From Bdellovibrionales bacterium Ga0074137 (GTDB lineage Bacteria; Bdellovibrionota; Bdellovibrionia; Bdellovibrionales; JAMPXM01), in NCBI GenBank assembly GCA_001464715.1, contig LNDT01000034.1:19321-83320 (forward strand): DNA of 64,000 nucleotides, given 5' to 3'. The notes below the pieces were generated by a model. That model had not been told where the DNA came from, did not search any database, and saw nothing but the letters and a program-made list of their open reading frames with translations. Shown one piece after another: positions 27,243-36,637 of this stretch. Both the position numbers and the translations under genes were made by a program. Every line of letters starts with the position of its first letter. Position 1 is the first letter of the stretch.

Positions 27243-27360
27243 ACCGACAGATAACGCGCCTTGTTGTCGGCGAGAGCCCCGATACTTGAGCTCGCTTCTT
27301 TGGAGAGTTAAACTAAAAACCTTCCAGCATTTTCGTATTTGATTCTGAAAGGATCGCACG

Positions 27361-27816
27361 ATGACTAAAACAAGAACTCCTTTATTTCGACGACACCTGG
27401 GTAACGAACGCGGTCTCACTCTGATCGAAATCATGGTCGTTCTTTTGATCGTCGGTGGTCTGGCGGCGACGATTGGCCAGACGGTTTTCAACAACTTGCG
27501 AAACTCCAACGTCAGCCAAACACGACTTCGTTTCGGTGAAGTTTCAAAGTCTCTTGAAATGTACAACGGCGACTGCGGTGGCTACCCGTCGACTGAAACA
27601 GGCCTCGATGCTCTCATGACAGACCCAGGGAAAGATGTTTGTCCGAACTGGGGACCACAGCCCTATGCGGTCAAAGCCATTCTCGTCGACGCATGGAACC
27701 GCCCGATTCTTTACGAGTCCGATGGAGCGACCTTCGTACTTAAATCTCTCGGGGCGGATCGCCGCGAGGGCGGAACCGGTGACGGCAAAGATCTCTTAAG
27801 CACCGACGGCAAATAG
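27361..27816 (+). CDS. gspG: Major pseudopilin GspG
   Basis: The main subunit of the periplasmic pseudopilus. A short leader ending NERG precedes the mature LTLIEIMVVLL with the essential Glu at +5, cleaved and N-methylated by a prepilin peptidase that is not encoded in this window. The C-terminal part has the calcium-loop type end LGADRREGGTGDGKDL. Two Cys (NGDCGGYPS and GKDVCPNW) flank the variable region and could form a disulfide, which is uncommon for GspG. AAAGGA upstream supports the ATG. Confidence 0.96.
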   Translation: MTKTRTPLFRRHLGNERGLTLIEIMVVLLIVGGLAATIGQTVFNNLRNSNVSQTRLRFGEVSKSLEMYNGDCGGYPSTETGLDALMTDPGKDVCPNWGPQPYAVKAILVDAWNRPILYESDGATFVLKSLGADRREGGTGDGKDLLSTDGK

Positions 27817-27833
27817 CCCCTAGCCAGCTGCGT

Positions 27834-28460
27834 GTGACGTGCTACGATAATTTCGTGGGAAATTCGCGCGGATTCACTCTCATTGAAATCATGGTCGTCA
27901 TGCTCATCATCGCAGGAGTCCTTGCGATGGGTGGCACTCGTATTTTTAATCCCAATGAAAACCGACGATCTCAAGTTCGAAAAATCGCCGTTCAAACACG
28001 AGAGTTAAGAACTGCGGCTCGACTTCAAAATGCCACTTTTCGTTTGGTCTTCGAAATGAACGAAGAGACCGGACATCGCTACTGGGTTGAGAGTGCGAGT
28101 GGACACACGCTTCAGCTTTCAGAGGACCAAGAAAAGGAGCTCGAAAAACTCACCGAGATTCAGCGTGAAGGCGTCAATAAAGGCCGCTCTAATTTCACAA
28201 AAGACATGAAGCTCGGAAAAGAAGTCGAATTGAATGGCGGACTCTTTTTTGAGGGTATTGAAATCTCTGGCCGCTCAAAGCCGATCGGCTCGGGCTTGGC
28301 TTACGTGCATTTCTTCCCACAAGGTCTTTCCGAAGAGGCCCTGATCAAAATTGGCGACCGAAAAAATCAGCATTGGACGATTTCCATTCACCCTCTCACC
28401 GGAACCGCAGAAATTTTAAACGGTAGCTTAAGTTTCGCTGATCTTCGAGGGGCTCGATGA
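27834..28460 (+). CDS. gspH: Minor pseudopilin GspH
   Basis: A pseudopilin with the methylation motif SRG/FTLIEIMVVMLIIAGVL and a 190-residue beta-rich mature domain. GspH forms part of the pseudopilus tip below the I-J-K complex. The frame begins with a GTG at 27834, which has no clear ribosome site; a second GTG at 27855 would leave only a five-residue leader before the cleavage site. The stop overlaps the gspI ATG. The late segment HWTISIHPLTGTAEIL is typical of the GspH fold. Confidence 0.88.
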   Translation: MTCYDNFVGNSRGFTLIEIMVVMLIIAGVLAMGGTRIFNPNENRRSQVRKIAVQTRELRTAARLQNATFRLVFEMNEETGHRYWVESASGHTLQLSEDQEKELEKLTEIQREGVNKGRSNFTKDMKLGKEVELNGGLFFEGIEISGRSKPIGSGLAYVHFFPQGLSEEALIKIGDRKNQHWTISIHPLTGTAEILNGSLSFADLRGAR

Positions 28461-29035
28461 GTCAGCGCGGCTTCACCCTGATCGAAACAATGATTGCGAC
28501 CGTCATCATGGCGGGGGCGTTGATCGTGATCGGAAGTGCCTGGAGCGGAAATTACATGCGCATTGAGAAAGCGCGCGTGAATGCCAATATGGCAGCACTT
28601 CTTGAGCGGAAAATGACGGAATTCGAAATAGAGTATCGCGGAAAACCGATTTCAGAAATCAAGGACGAAGACTCCGGCGAATTTTCAGAAGAGTTCAGTC
28701 TTTTCAGGTGGGAAATGCGCTCCAAAGAATTTGAAATGCCCGATGTCAGCGGGTTTCTTGGTGCAAAAGAAGGCACGAACCAAGAGGTCATGGCGCTGAT
28801 CGTGAAGACTGTTACAGACTATGTTAAAACTGCGGTCAAAGAAGTGACGGTCACCGTCTACTACAAAAGCCCACGGTCAAAGACAAAAGAGCTCAGCCAA
28901 TCGGTCGCGACATACTTTGTCGACTACACAAAACCTCTTTCGATCAGTGGACTTCCCGGCGGAGCCGCGGCCGCGCCGGCTGCGGGCGCAACATCGGACG
29001 GTCCAAGTGGCGGACCCTCGGGAGCCACCCCGTGA
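28457..29035 (+). CDS. gspI: Minor pseudopilin GspI
   Basis: Starts MSQRG/FTLIETMIATVIMAGALIVIG, a classical prepilin motif with Glu at +5 right at the N-terminus. About 192 residues; the C-terminal 25 residues are Gly/Ala/Pro-rich and probably disordered. GspI is the core of the I-J-K tip of the pseudopilus. ATG overlaps the gspH stop and its own TGA overlaps the gspJ ATG, which suggests fixed stoichiometry through coupling. Confidence 0.93.
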   Translation: MSQRGFTLIETMIATVIMAGALIVIGSAWSGNYMRIEKARVNANMAALLERKMTEFEIEYRGKPISEIKDEDSGEFSEEFSLFRWEMRSKEFEMPDVSGFLGAKEGTNQEVMALIVKTVTDYVKTAVKEVTVTVYYKSPRSKTKELSQSVATYFVDYTKPLSISGLPGGAAAAPAAGATSDGPSGGPSGATP

Positions 29036-29991
29036 TGAGAAAAGAGCAAGGGTTCACGCTCATTGAAATCATGGTCGCACTTTTAATTATGGCGGGACTC
29101 AGTCTCATCATGGCGCAATCGGTGAAGACGGGGCTTGATAGCCGAAAAAAAATCCAGCTTCAGCTCTCTGAAGAGTCTTTGATCCGTGATGCGATGAGGC
29201 TGATTGTAAGTGACGTCTCTTCCGCCTTTCATCACCGGGACACCACGGTTGCGATCTACAACAAAGTTCTGGAACTGAGGAAAAAGAAAGCCACCTCGCC
29301 AACAACGCCCGGCACAGTGAATTCGGGCGACAACTCGGCTGGCGGTACCGCAGCACCGGGAACGGTTTCATCTGGCGCGCCAGCATCGGCCACAACTGCA
29401 CCGGATCCTTTAGCGGCCGCGACGCCACTCCCAATTCCAAATCAGCTGACCGGCTTCGTTGGTTCGAGCAACGAAATGACTTTTTCCGTTAAAAATCATG
29501 TTCGACGGTTCGTCGATGCTAAAGAAAGCGATCTGGCGCGAGTCTCCTATTTTTTAAGAAGCTGCCGGCAGAGTCAAAGAAGCGAAAGCTCGCAGTGCTT
29601 GGTTCGTACCGAAACGATAAGTCCCACCGATGAATTTCCGCTAGCACCTGCTGATGATGAGGACGCACGCGGTATCGTATTGGTCCACAATGTGACAAAC
29701 TTTAAACTTAGGTACATTGCAACCGGGATGGATGATTTTACGGATGCTTGGGACTCGCTCCCTAAAGGCACCAATGAAGAAACTCGAAATCGTTTTCCCG
29801 ACGCCGTCGAAGTCACTCTTGCGATCCACGATAAAAATAATCCAGCAAGTAAACCCAGGCTTCTTTCGTGGCTAGCACCGGTTCGAAATTCAAACAATAT
29901 GGACGAGGCGGAGAAGGCAGCGCTGGCCGCCGATGCTGAAAAATCCGGGGGAACCGGGACACAGTCCCTGCCAAGCGGGAGACAGCAATGA
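29035..29991 (+). CDS. gspJ: Minor pseudopilin GspJ
   Basis: A prepilin (RKEQG/FTLIEIMVALLIMAGLSLI) of 318 residues. The start used is ATG 29035, which overlaps the gspI TGA; the GTG three bases earlier is less likely. A long Ala/Thr/Pro-rich insertion (about residues 85-135, with TSPTTPGTV and GTAAPGTVSS) is unusual in GspJ and probably a flexible loop. The later part has two Cys (LRSCRQSQRSESSQCLV) able to pair. It is the third member of the tip complex. Confidence 0.92.
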   Translation: MRKEQGFTLIEIMVALLIMAGLSLIMAQSVKTGLDSRKKIQLQLSEESLIRDAMRLIVSDVSSAFHHRDTTVAIYNKVLELRKKKATSPTTPGTVNSGDNSAGGTAAPGTVSSGAPASATTAPDPLAAATPLPIPNQLTGFVGSSNEMTFSVKNHVRRFVDAKESDLARVSYFLRSCRQSQRSESSQCLVRTETISPTDEFPLAPADDEDARGIVLVHNVTNFKLRYIATGMDDFTDAWDSLPKGTNEETRNRFPDAVEVTLAIHDKNNPASKPRLLSWLAPVRNSNNMDEAEKAALAADAEKSGGTGTQSLPSGRQQ

Positions 29992-31244
29992 AGAACTTAA
30001 AATCTGAACGAGGCGCGGCCCTCATGCTGGCACTTTTTGCGACGACACTTCTTATGGTGATCGCGACAGAGATCATGTTTGAAACAAGCGTGGAATATGT
30101 CGTATCCACACAATCTGTGAATCAAGTCCGTGCCTACTGGGCCGCTCGCGCAGGGGCTGAGATGAGTCTTTTGCGCATTCATATTTTTCGTCAGGCTCAG
30201 TCCGTCGGCGCCTCGGCGCTACCAGATCCTTCAATTCTTGATGAAATCTGGCGCCAACCTTTTCTCTGGCCACCGCCTGTTCCTGAAGGCTCGACACTCG
30301 TCGACAGAGACTCGATTCTAAAAGCGGTCAATGCGAGCGATCTTACGGTTCTTAAAACAAGTTACTTCACAACCATCGAAGCCGAAGGAGCTAAGATCGA
30401 CATCAATGATCTTGGGTCTCCATCAAAAATCATGGCGGATGCGGCTCGAAATCAGCTGATGCAGATTTTCGCGCAAAAAAATGAGAACGATGAAGACTTC
30501 TCGTCGCGGTTTCGAGGATTTAATTTTACCGAGGTCATTAACAATATCGCTGACTGGGTCGACGCCGATGGCGAAGGGCGAAACGGTGGCGGCGAACGTG
30601 AACTTTATTCGGACCGCGAAATGAACACGAAGTTCATGCCGCCCAACCAACCGCTTCGGACGCTTGAAGAACTTCATATGATCTCTGGGATGACTGATGA
30701 ACTTTATGAATTGATCATTCCCGCCATTACTCTTTACGGCGGTAAAGGCATCAGTGTGAATCAAGCGACGAAAGAGGTTTTCCGCGCCTTTGGTCCAGCG
30801 TTCACCGATGAAAGAATCGATCGTCTTCTGGCAGATCGATCGGATCCGAAACGTGGTCCCTTTAAAGACGAAAAGGATTTTGTCGAGTACCTCAATTCGA
30901 TTGGAATCAGCGGCAATCCCTTTCTTGCCGAAGACAATTCGAAAACCCCCCTGGTCTTTGAGCCAGAAACAAACTTCAGAGTTCGCTCCACGGGTAAAGC
31001 CGGACAAGCACAAAGCGATATTGTCGCCATCGTCTATGATGCCGACAAGATCCGCGAGCGGTTGGAAAAAGCACTGGTCGATCAGGCCACAAAAGGCACG
31101 GCACCCGCTCCTGGAGCCGAAGACCCAGCCAATCCACCGACTGATGGGACCCCCAATACAGCGCCGGGAAAAGCTGCGAAAACGGCGGCCGCACCGCCGC
31201 CTAGTTTGCGTCGACCGAAGATCGTCTACTGGAGCGAGGATTAG
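29988..31244 (+). CDS. gspK: Minor pseudopilin GspK
   Basis: The largest pseudopilin, placed at the tip. The leader ends SERG and the mature part begins AALMLALFATTLLM, where +5 is Leu in place of Glu, as is normal for GspK. The large alpha domain contains the calcium-site region DINDLGSPSK, IADWVDADGE and PNQPLRTLEELHMISGM. The C-terminal 60 residues are Ala/Pro-rich, a low-complexity extension. ATGA overlap with gspJ. About 418 residues. Confidence 0.94.
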   Translation: MKNLKSERGAALMLALFATTLLMVIATEIMFETSVEYVVSTQSVNQVRAYWAARAGAEMSLLRIHIFRQAQSVGASALPDPSILDEIWRQPFLWPPPVPEGSTLVDRDSILKAVNASDLTVLKTSYFTTIEAEGAKIDINDLGSPSKIMADAARNQLMQIFAQKNENDEDFSSRFRGFNFTEVINNIADWVDADGEGRNGGGERELYSDREMNTKFMPPNQPLRTLEELHMISGMTDELYELIIPAITLYGGKGISVNQATKEVFRAFGPAFTDERIDRLLADRSDPKRGPFKDEKDFVEYLNSIGISGNPFLAEDNSKTPLVFEPETNFRVRSTGKAGQAQSDIVAIVYDADKIRERLEKALVDQATKGTAPAPGAEDPANPPTDGTPNTAPGKAAKTAAAPPPSLRRPKIVYWSED

Positions 31245-31318
31245 TCAGTTTTCGAAGCCAGCCTTCCAGCGTCTTCTAGTTGGAATAACGGATCTTTCTT
31301 AGTTAGACTTTGAGCAGT

Positions 31319-33007
31319 ATGAAGAGTCTTGGCGTCGACATCGGCAGTAGCAGCATAAAAATAGCAGAGGTCGAAGGTTCGGGTCGAACAGCCTCCCTTA
31401 CACAGCTGTGGGAGCTCCCCCTTTCGACCGACCCCACTCGCGACCAAGCTCTTGAAGCGATCGAAAAACTCCGCGCGTTCTCGACTCAGTACCCCAATAA
31501 AGACGCGCGCTGGATTGTTGCTGTTCCTCAGAATTCTGTCTCAACCCGACTCAAACGGTTTCCTTTCGTGGATCGACTGAAGATTTTAAAAAGTCTCCCG
31601 TTTGAACTTGAAGAAGAAATTCCCTTCGACGCTGATGAAACTATTTTCGATGCCCGCGTGGTCGAAACTTTTTCCAATGGCTCAGATGTCATCGCTATCG
31701 CGTGCCCCTTCGAAGCTGTCGAAAAAGCTTTAAGTCGTGCCAAAGATGGCGGATTCGAAGCTTCAATAATTTCTGTTGAGGGCTTAGCTCTTTCCAACGT
31801 TCTTGATTCATGGTGGGCCGCGCCGGTTGCAACAGCCGAAGCTGTACAGCTGGGTGACGACGCTCCTCGAAGTAGGGACCTTCGCGAAGCGCATGCGATT
31901 CTACAAATCGGCCACACCAGAACCAATGTGGTTGTCTACCGCGGTTCGCACGTTGTCGCTGTTCGTTCTATTCAGTGGGGTGGCCACGATGTGGCGCTGG
32001 CACTTGAAGCTACGTTTAAAATCCCCTACGTCGAAGCGATCAAAGTTCTTCAAACAAAAAGTTTTGTTCTGCTGAACGTCAGTGGTGCTTCTCGCGATCA
32101 GCTTGCCATGCACAAAGCGGTCGCGGACTCGGCAATCCCCCTCATTCGGGAATTGCGCCTGACTCTGCTTGATCTTCGGTCTTCGGCCGGTGCCGACTTA
32201 AAAGATCTGCGATTGACCGGAGGTGCGAGCCAAATTCAGAACTTGGCCCCGTGGCTCACTCAAGCTCTCGAAGTCTCGGTGAACAGTCTCGACTACGTCA
32301 CAACTTTGATTGCGAGTGGAAAACTTAGCATTCGTACTCAGCGAAGCCCCGAAGCAGAGAATGTGGCGGCGACGGCGATCGGCCTTGCTCTTGAAGGTCT
32401 TCGTAAGCCTCGAAACCCAGCCATCAATTTACGAAAAAATCTTTTCACTAAATCTAACGAGAGTGTCCGGATTTTTTGGGATACATGGAAAACGACCGCG
32501 CAAATTGCTGTTTCGATTTTTGTGGTCTTCTGCGTGTTCTCGATCGTTCGAGAATCAATGTCGCTGACACTTGCCGAGCGCTCGGATGATACCTTGATGC
32601 AAGCCGCGAAAACTGCGGCCGGCCTTAAAGGGACGCAGGCGACCGCCAGCGGCGTGAGTCGCTACATTCAAACGGAATCACGTGCGATAAAAAGTCGAGA
32701 AACCTTGGCGCAGCTTGAGTCGTATGTCCCCGCGCTGGAATTCGTTTTGAAAATGTCCGAGAGACTACCCGTTCAGCTTCCACCAAGATCCGGTCGAGGA
32801 CTTGATGTCGATCGGCTCTCGATCGAAAACGACGACCTCACAATCGAAGGCCGCGCGCAAGGTGCTGACATACTTGCTTCGGTCGAGAAGGAACTTCAAA
32901 GCATCGCTCGCCCGGGTTCGATGAAAAAAGTCACACCCACGTCGCTTCGTCCCGGTGCCCCCGGAACTCGCTTCGGCTTTGTTATGAAAATTGATCGGAA
33001 ACCTTAG
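31319..33007 (+). CDS. gspL: Type II secretion protein GspL (PilM-like)
   Basis: GspL recruits GspE to the membrane. The cytosolic part has an actin-like fold, starting MKSLGVDIGSSSIKIAEVEG, as in PilM-related GspL proteins. A single helix (TAQIAVSIFVVFCVFSIV, near residue 390-410) leads to a periplasmic ferredoxin-like domain that ends LRPGAPGTRFGFVMKI. I chose ATG 31319 over an in-frame TTG at 31310. The 562-residue length is large for GspL (about 400) because the actin-like part is complete. A 74-base gap precedes it. Confidence 0.9.
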   Translation: MKSLGVDIGSSSIKIAEVEGSGRTASLTQLWELPLSTDPTRDQALEAIEKLRAFSTQYPNKDARWIVAVPQNSVSTRLKRFPFVDRLKILKSLPFELEEEIPFDADETIFDARVVETFSNGSDVIAIACPFEAVEKALSRAKDGGFEASIISVEGLALSNVLDSWWAAPVATAEAVQLGDDAPRSRDLREAHAILQIGHTRTNVVVYRGSHVVAVRSIQWGGHDVALALEATFKIPYVEAIKVLQTKSFVLLNVSGASRDQLAMHKAVADSAIPLIRELRLTLLDLRSSAGADLKDLRLTGGASQIQNLAPWLTQALEVSVNSLDYVTTLIASGKLSIRTQRSPEAENVAATAIGLALEGLRKPRNPAINLRKNLFTKSNESVRIFWDTWKTTAQIAVSIFVVFCVFSIVRESMSLTLAERSDDTLMQAAKTAAGLKGTQATASGVSRYIQTESRAIKSRETLAQLESYVPALEFVLKMSERLPVQLPPRSGRGLDVDRLSIENDDLTIEGRAQGADILASVEKELQSIARPGSMKKVTPTSLRPGAPGTRFGFVMKIDRKP

Positions 33008-33032
33008 GCCCTAGTAGGGAAGGAGTTGTGCT

Positions 33033-33668
33033 TTGATCCTAGACGATGTCCGCGACAAAACGCTCGAGCTTCTTCAAACCATCAAGGGCCAACTCGATGA
33101 GTCCGACGCTTATATTCAACTCAAAGAACGCTACGATTCTCTGTCGCCGTTTCTCCAAAAAGTTGTCGTAGGCTTCGCTGGAGCCGTTTTCGCTTTCGTT
33201 CTTTTTCAGTTTCCGCTGGGTTACTACAACACAAGTTCCGAGAACATCGCTCTCTTTGAAGAGAATCGGGATCTCGTTCTAGATCTCTACAGCGTCAAGC
33301 GTCGGTCTCAGGCAACGCCCGCCATCTCTCCGCCGCTGGAAGCGTCGGCTCTTGAATCTCGCGCACGTTCGGCGGTCACAAGTGCTCGCGTGCAAGCTGA
33401 TCAGATCAAGGGTGTTTCGTTTTTCGATAACGCAGGTCCCGCATCAAGTTCGTTCATTCCAAAAAGCGTGACCCAAAGTGGCGTTGAAATTCGATTGGCG
33501 AATTTAAACCTGAATCAAATTGTGGAAATCGGGCACAGTCTTTCAAATCTCGGTTCAATGACGAAAATCACCGGACTTGAAGTTCGCCCGGGCCTTGCTC
33601 CTGGCAATTATTTCGATGCGACATTTAAGGTCGTAAGTTTCAACGTCTCAGGAGAAGCGTCGAAATGA
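33033..33668 (+). CDS. gspM: Type II secretion protein GspM
   Basis: An inner-membrane partner of GspL with one helix (VVVGFAGAVFAFVLFQFPLG) and a small periplasmic domain that ends in ferredoxin-like strands (VEIGHSLSNLGSMTKITGLEV). The sequence match to known GspM is weak, as is usual for this subunit; position and topology support the call. The start is TTG 33033, fixed by AAGGAG (33020-33025) seven bases upstream. The stop overlaps the gspN ATG. Confidence 0.85.
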   Translation: MILDDVRDKTLELLQTIKGQLDESDAYIQLKERYDSLSPFLQKVVVGFAGAVFAFVLFQFPLGYYNTSSENIALFEENRDLVLDLYSVKRRSQATPAISPPLEASALESRARSAVTSARVQADQIKGVSFFDNAGPASSSFIPKSVTQSGVEIRLANLNLNQIVEIGHSLSNLGSMTKITGLEVRPGLAPGNYFDATFKVVSFNVSGEASK

Positions 33669-34672
33669 GCGAACTAACGGGTCTCATTCGAAGCTTCATC
33701 CAGATGCTCCTTCGCAATAAAGGAAAAATTTTTTGGATTCCCGTGATCGCAGTTCTTTGGATACCGTTTTTATTTCCCTACTCGGACCTGCGGTCCGTTG
33801 TCGCGACCACTCTTTCGCGCGCCTTGGGCGACGGAACGTCGATCGATTTTAATCAGGCCCACTTGGCGATCGGTTTTCCGATCGCACTGGAACTTGAAAA
33901 TTTCGAATTCATGGCTCCAGGGCTTCCCATGATTGCGGCCGATCGATTGACCGCCCGCCCAAGCCTCATGTCACTTTTGTCCCAAGCGCCGGCCGGTTCA
34001 ATCGAAGCCGAAGGTCTTTTTCAAGGAAATGTCGTCGCGAGCCTCGCGTCGGGATCAAAACTAAAAAGCGGCGCGCGAAGCCAAGAAATCACAGCCAGCA
34101 TCACCGGCCTTCAACTTGCGGCCCTCACTGAGGCCTTTCGTCGAAGTGGTGCTCTCAGTTTCAATGTTCAAGGAATTCTCGACAGCACGACGTCAATCAC
34201 GATGGATCCTCAGTTCGAGGAACAACCGCAGGGCGAAGTTTTTCTTCAAGCCAAGACAATATCGATTCCCACAGTTTCAGTTCCAATTCCAAATATGGGT
34301 CCCGTCCAAACGCCGTCGCTTCAATTGGGCCGAGTCGAATTCAAAGGACGAATGGCTGAGGGAAAAGTTCAAATCGAAGATTTTAGTTTCGGCCAAGGCT
34401 CTGACTCCCTCACAGGCCGCGTGCGCGGCGAAATGGGCCTCACCCTGACTCGCCAAGATCAGCGACTGCGAATGACCCCTGGAGCGTTCGATCTTCGCGT
34501 GGAGCTCAATATTTCAAAATCACTGATGGACGCGATGTCGAAATCGGGCGTGGCTTTGGCGCTTCTGATTGTCGAAAAGCACAAGACAATGAACGGCGAA
34601 AACTCGCGATTTGCATTCCGCGTCAGAGCCTCTCAGTTCGGCGCCCCGCCTACATTTGAGAGCCTCCCCTAA
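33665..34672 (+). CDS. gspN: Type II secretion protein GspN
   Basis: A 335-residue protein with one N-terminal helix ([21 protein letters not shown]) and a large beta-rich periplasmic domain, close to the GspN/AsmA-like family. It has repeats of the kind [11 protein letters not shown] and [25 protein letters not shown]. GspN is present in some systems only; its job is not settled. It ends the operon; the short CGCA-ACCTT-TGCG stem followed by a T-run at about 34680-34710 may be a weak terminator. Confidence 0.85.
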   Translation: MSELTGLIRSFIQMLLRNKGKIFWIPVIAVLWIPFLFPYSDLRSVVATTLSRALGDGTSIDFNQAHLAIGFPIALELENFEFMAPGLPMIAADRLTARPSLMSLLSQAPAGSIEAEGLFQGNVVASLASGSKLKSGARSQEITASITGLQLAALTEAFRRSGALSFNVQGILDSTTSITMDPQFEEQPQGEVFLQAKTISIPTVSVPIPNMGPVQTPSLQLGRVEFKGRMAEGKVQIEDFSFGQGSDSLTGRVRGEMGLTLTRQDQRLRMTPGAFDLRVELNISKSLMDAMSKSGVALALLIVEKHKTMNGENSRFAFRVRASQFGAPPTFESLP

Positions 34673-34800
34673 CGCATCGCAACCTTTGCGGACGACTGCT
34701 TTTTTCTCTCGCCTCTTTTGAACTTCAGGTTCTACGCTGCCTCTCAAGTCAACGTGGGCATCCGGCGCCCGTAGAATCAATCGAGCCGGCAGGGGGATTT

Positions 34801-35295
34801 ATGGCAGGAGTGAACAAGGTAATTATCGTCGGTCGTCTCGGAGCAGATCCGGAAACTAAACAAGTCGGAAACGGCGGCAACGTCGCTCGTCTCAGCGTCG
34901 CGACTAGCGAAAACTGGGTTGATAAAGAAGGCCAAAAACAAGAGCGCACTGAATGGCATCGAATTGTCGTCTGGGGAAAGCTGGCCGAAATCTGCGGTCG
35001 ACATCTTTCGAAAGGACGCCAAGTTTACATCGAAGGTCGTCTTCAAACTCGGTCTTGGGAAGACAACGGTCAGAAAAAATACTCGACAGAAATCGTCGCC
35101 AATACCGTGCAGTTCCTTGGAGCTCCCGGCGAACGCGCTGAAACTGGTGGTAGTGCTTACGGCGGAGCGCCGGCTCGGGCCAACTCATCCGGTGGCGCAC
35201 GCTCGAACGCAAACTCATCCAATGACGACGCGGGCGGATTCCAAGACTTCAGTCCCGAACCAAGCTTCGATAGCTCGGAAGATATTCCGTTTTAA
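34801..35295 (+). CDS. ssb: Single-stranded DNA-binding protein
   Basis: SSB coats single-stranded DNA in replication and repair. The 164-residue protein has a complete OB fold ([56 protein letters not shown]), a Gly/Ser/Asn-rich linker and the acidic C-terminal tip SSEDIPF that binds partner proteins. AGGGGG upstream supports the ATG. A strong terminator follows, so it is probably its own unit. Confidence 0.97.
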   Translation: MAGVNKVIIVGRLGADPETKQVGNGGNVARLSVATSENWVDKEGQKQERTEWHRIVVWGKLAEICGRHLSKGRQVYIEGRLQTRSWEDNGQKKYSTEIVANTVQFLGAPGERAETGGSAYGGAPARANSSGGARSNANSSNDDAGGFQDFSPEPSFDSSEDIPF

Positions 35296-35340
35296 ATTAA
35301 GTCATTCGCGACATCGCGAGCGATATTCATCGCTCTTCAA

Positions 35341-35376
35341 AAGAGACCGAGGCCTCAGCTTCGGTCTCTTTTTTTA
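35341..35376 (+). terminator. Rho-independent terminator after ssb
   Basis: AAGAGACCGA (35341-35350) and TCGGTCTCTT (35361-35370) form a perfect 10-bp stem with a 10-base loop, followed by a seven-base T-run. It lies 45 bases after the ssb stop. Confidence 0.92.
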
Positions 35377-35465
35377 TTGCGTGTGTGGGACAATTGTCGG
35401 GGTCCCAAATTCAAAAGAGTGCCTTCGTCAGAACCAAGCTTTAACCTTATCGTAGCGAGGTTATC

Positions 35466-36407
35466 ATGCATCGAGTAATTTCAACCCGGACTCTCGTCAC
35501 TCTGCTTTCGGCCGCCTTTGGAATTCTCATAGGCTTGGTCAGCTTCAGTGAAAACGTTAGCGCTTCATCCGTCAGTAAGGTTCGCGGAAAACAAGCCATT
35601 GTCGTTTTTGATGGTGGAGAAACGCCGGCGCCTGGTGACAAATTTTTCGCACTTGAAGGCGGAAAACGCAAAGCCGTGCTCGAAGTCGTTCAGTTTAAAA
35701 ATGGCAAAGCCAAAGTTAAAATCTTAAAAGGCACTGCAAAAGAGGGAATGGACGTCGCAAGCACCAAGCGAAAGGCCAAAACAACGCAGACCGCACAGTC
35801 CGATGAAAATTCGGAAGCTTCAGACGACGACGAAAATTCAGACGACGACGAGACTAAAACCACTTCGAAAAACAAACCACTCCGCAACGCTGGCAAAGCG
35901 ACTTTGTTTAAAGATATGACGATCGGTGCTGTCGTTGGTTATGCGATGGACTCCCAGACGGTATCGATTTCTGGTCAATCGATCGCGATGACGGGATCTG
36001 GCTTCAGCGCGAAAGGTTTTGCGGACATTCCAATCGCTGGAAGCTTGTCACTCCTCCCACGCGCCGGTGCCGAGCAATTCAACGTTCAAAACGGAAACTC
36101 TAAAACCAGCATTCTTTACGCCGTTGGTGATCTGATTTTGAAGTATGCGTTCGCAGACAGTGGTTTTATCCCGTTCGGCTTGGCCGGACTCGGCATCCAC
36201 TTCCCGCTTTCAAAAAGTTCAGAGCTGGCACTCGACGTAAATCGAATCTCTTCCACCACTGTATTTTACGCCGGCGGCGGATTTAACTACGCCATCAGCG
36301 GCTCAAGCTACTTTCAACTCACCGCCGAGTATGGCTACTTCCCACCATCGAACGACGTAACAACATCGATGATCGCCGTAAGATCCGGCCTAGGCTTCCG
36401 CTTCTAA
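35466..36407 (+). CDS. Outer-membrane beta-barrel protein with acidic linker
   Basis: A 313-residue protein with signal peptide (LVTLLSAAFGILIGLVSFSENVSA), a small basic beta domain of about 75 residues (SKVRGKQAIVVFDGGETPAPGDKFFAL), an acidic stretch (ASDDDENSDDDE) and a C-terminal domain of alternating strands ending RSGLGFRF. The final Phe is the usual signal for the BAM machinery. I read it as an eight-strand-type barrel with a periplasmic N-domain. The function is unknown. GAGG precedes the ATG. It is convergent with rsh, and hairpin element B lies between. Confidence 0.75.
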   Translation: MHRVISTRTLVTLLSAAFGILIGLVSFSENVSASSVSKVRGKQAIVVFDGGETPAPGDKFFALEGGKRKAVLEVVQFKNGKAKVKILKGTAKEGMDVASTKRKAKTTQTAQSDENSEASDDDENSDDDETKTTSKNKPLRNAGKATLFKDMTIGAVVGYAMDSQTVSISGQSIAMTGSGFSAKGFADIPIAGSLSLLPRAGAEQFNVQNGNSKTSILYAVGDLILKYAFADSGFIPFGLAGLGIHFPLSKSSELALDVNRISSTTVFYAGGGFNYAISGSSYFQLTAEYGYFPPSNDVTTSMIAVRSGLGFRF

Positions 36408-36469
36408 CCCCCCGTCAAGAGAGCGGCCTCCGTCCGTTCTAAATTTCCAAAGTACAATCTTAGTGATAT

Positions 36470-36612
36470 GGGGATCGCGGCTCCTTCCCTTTTCCCGCGA
36501 CCTCCGAATCGGGAAGGTCGCGTAAGCCGCGACCCGAGCGCAGGAGGCGCGAGCCGATGCGGCGAAGGCAGGATGCCTGCGTCGCGGGCAAAGGGAAGGC
36601 GCCGCAATCCCC
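36470..36612. repeat. Modular hairpin repeat element, copy B
   Basis: A 143-bp imperfect palindrome with arms 36470-36501 and 36581-36612 (32 bp, three mismatches). The inner core CCGAATCGGGAAGGTCGCG and flanking GCGACCCGAG are identical to copy A, while the outer arms are different in sequence and still pair with each other. Inner modules are CGCAGGAGGCGCGAG, CCGATGCGGCGAA and a GGCA-GGA-TGCC hairpin, the same types as in copy A in another order. It lies between convergent genes, with no U-tract. Confidence 0.85.
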
Positions 36613-36637
36613 CACCTACAATTCCGTTTTAGAAATT

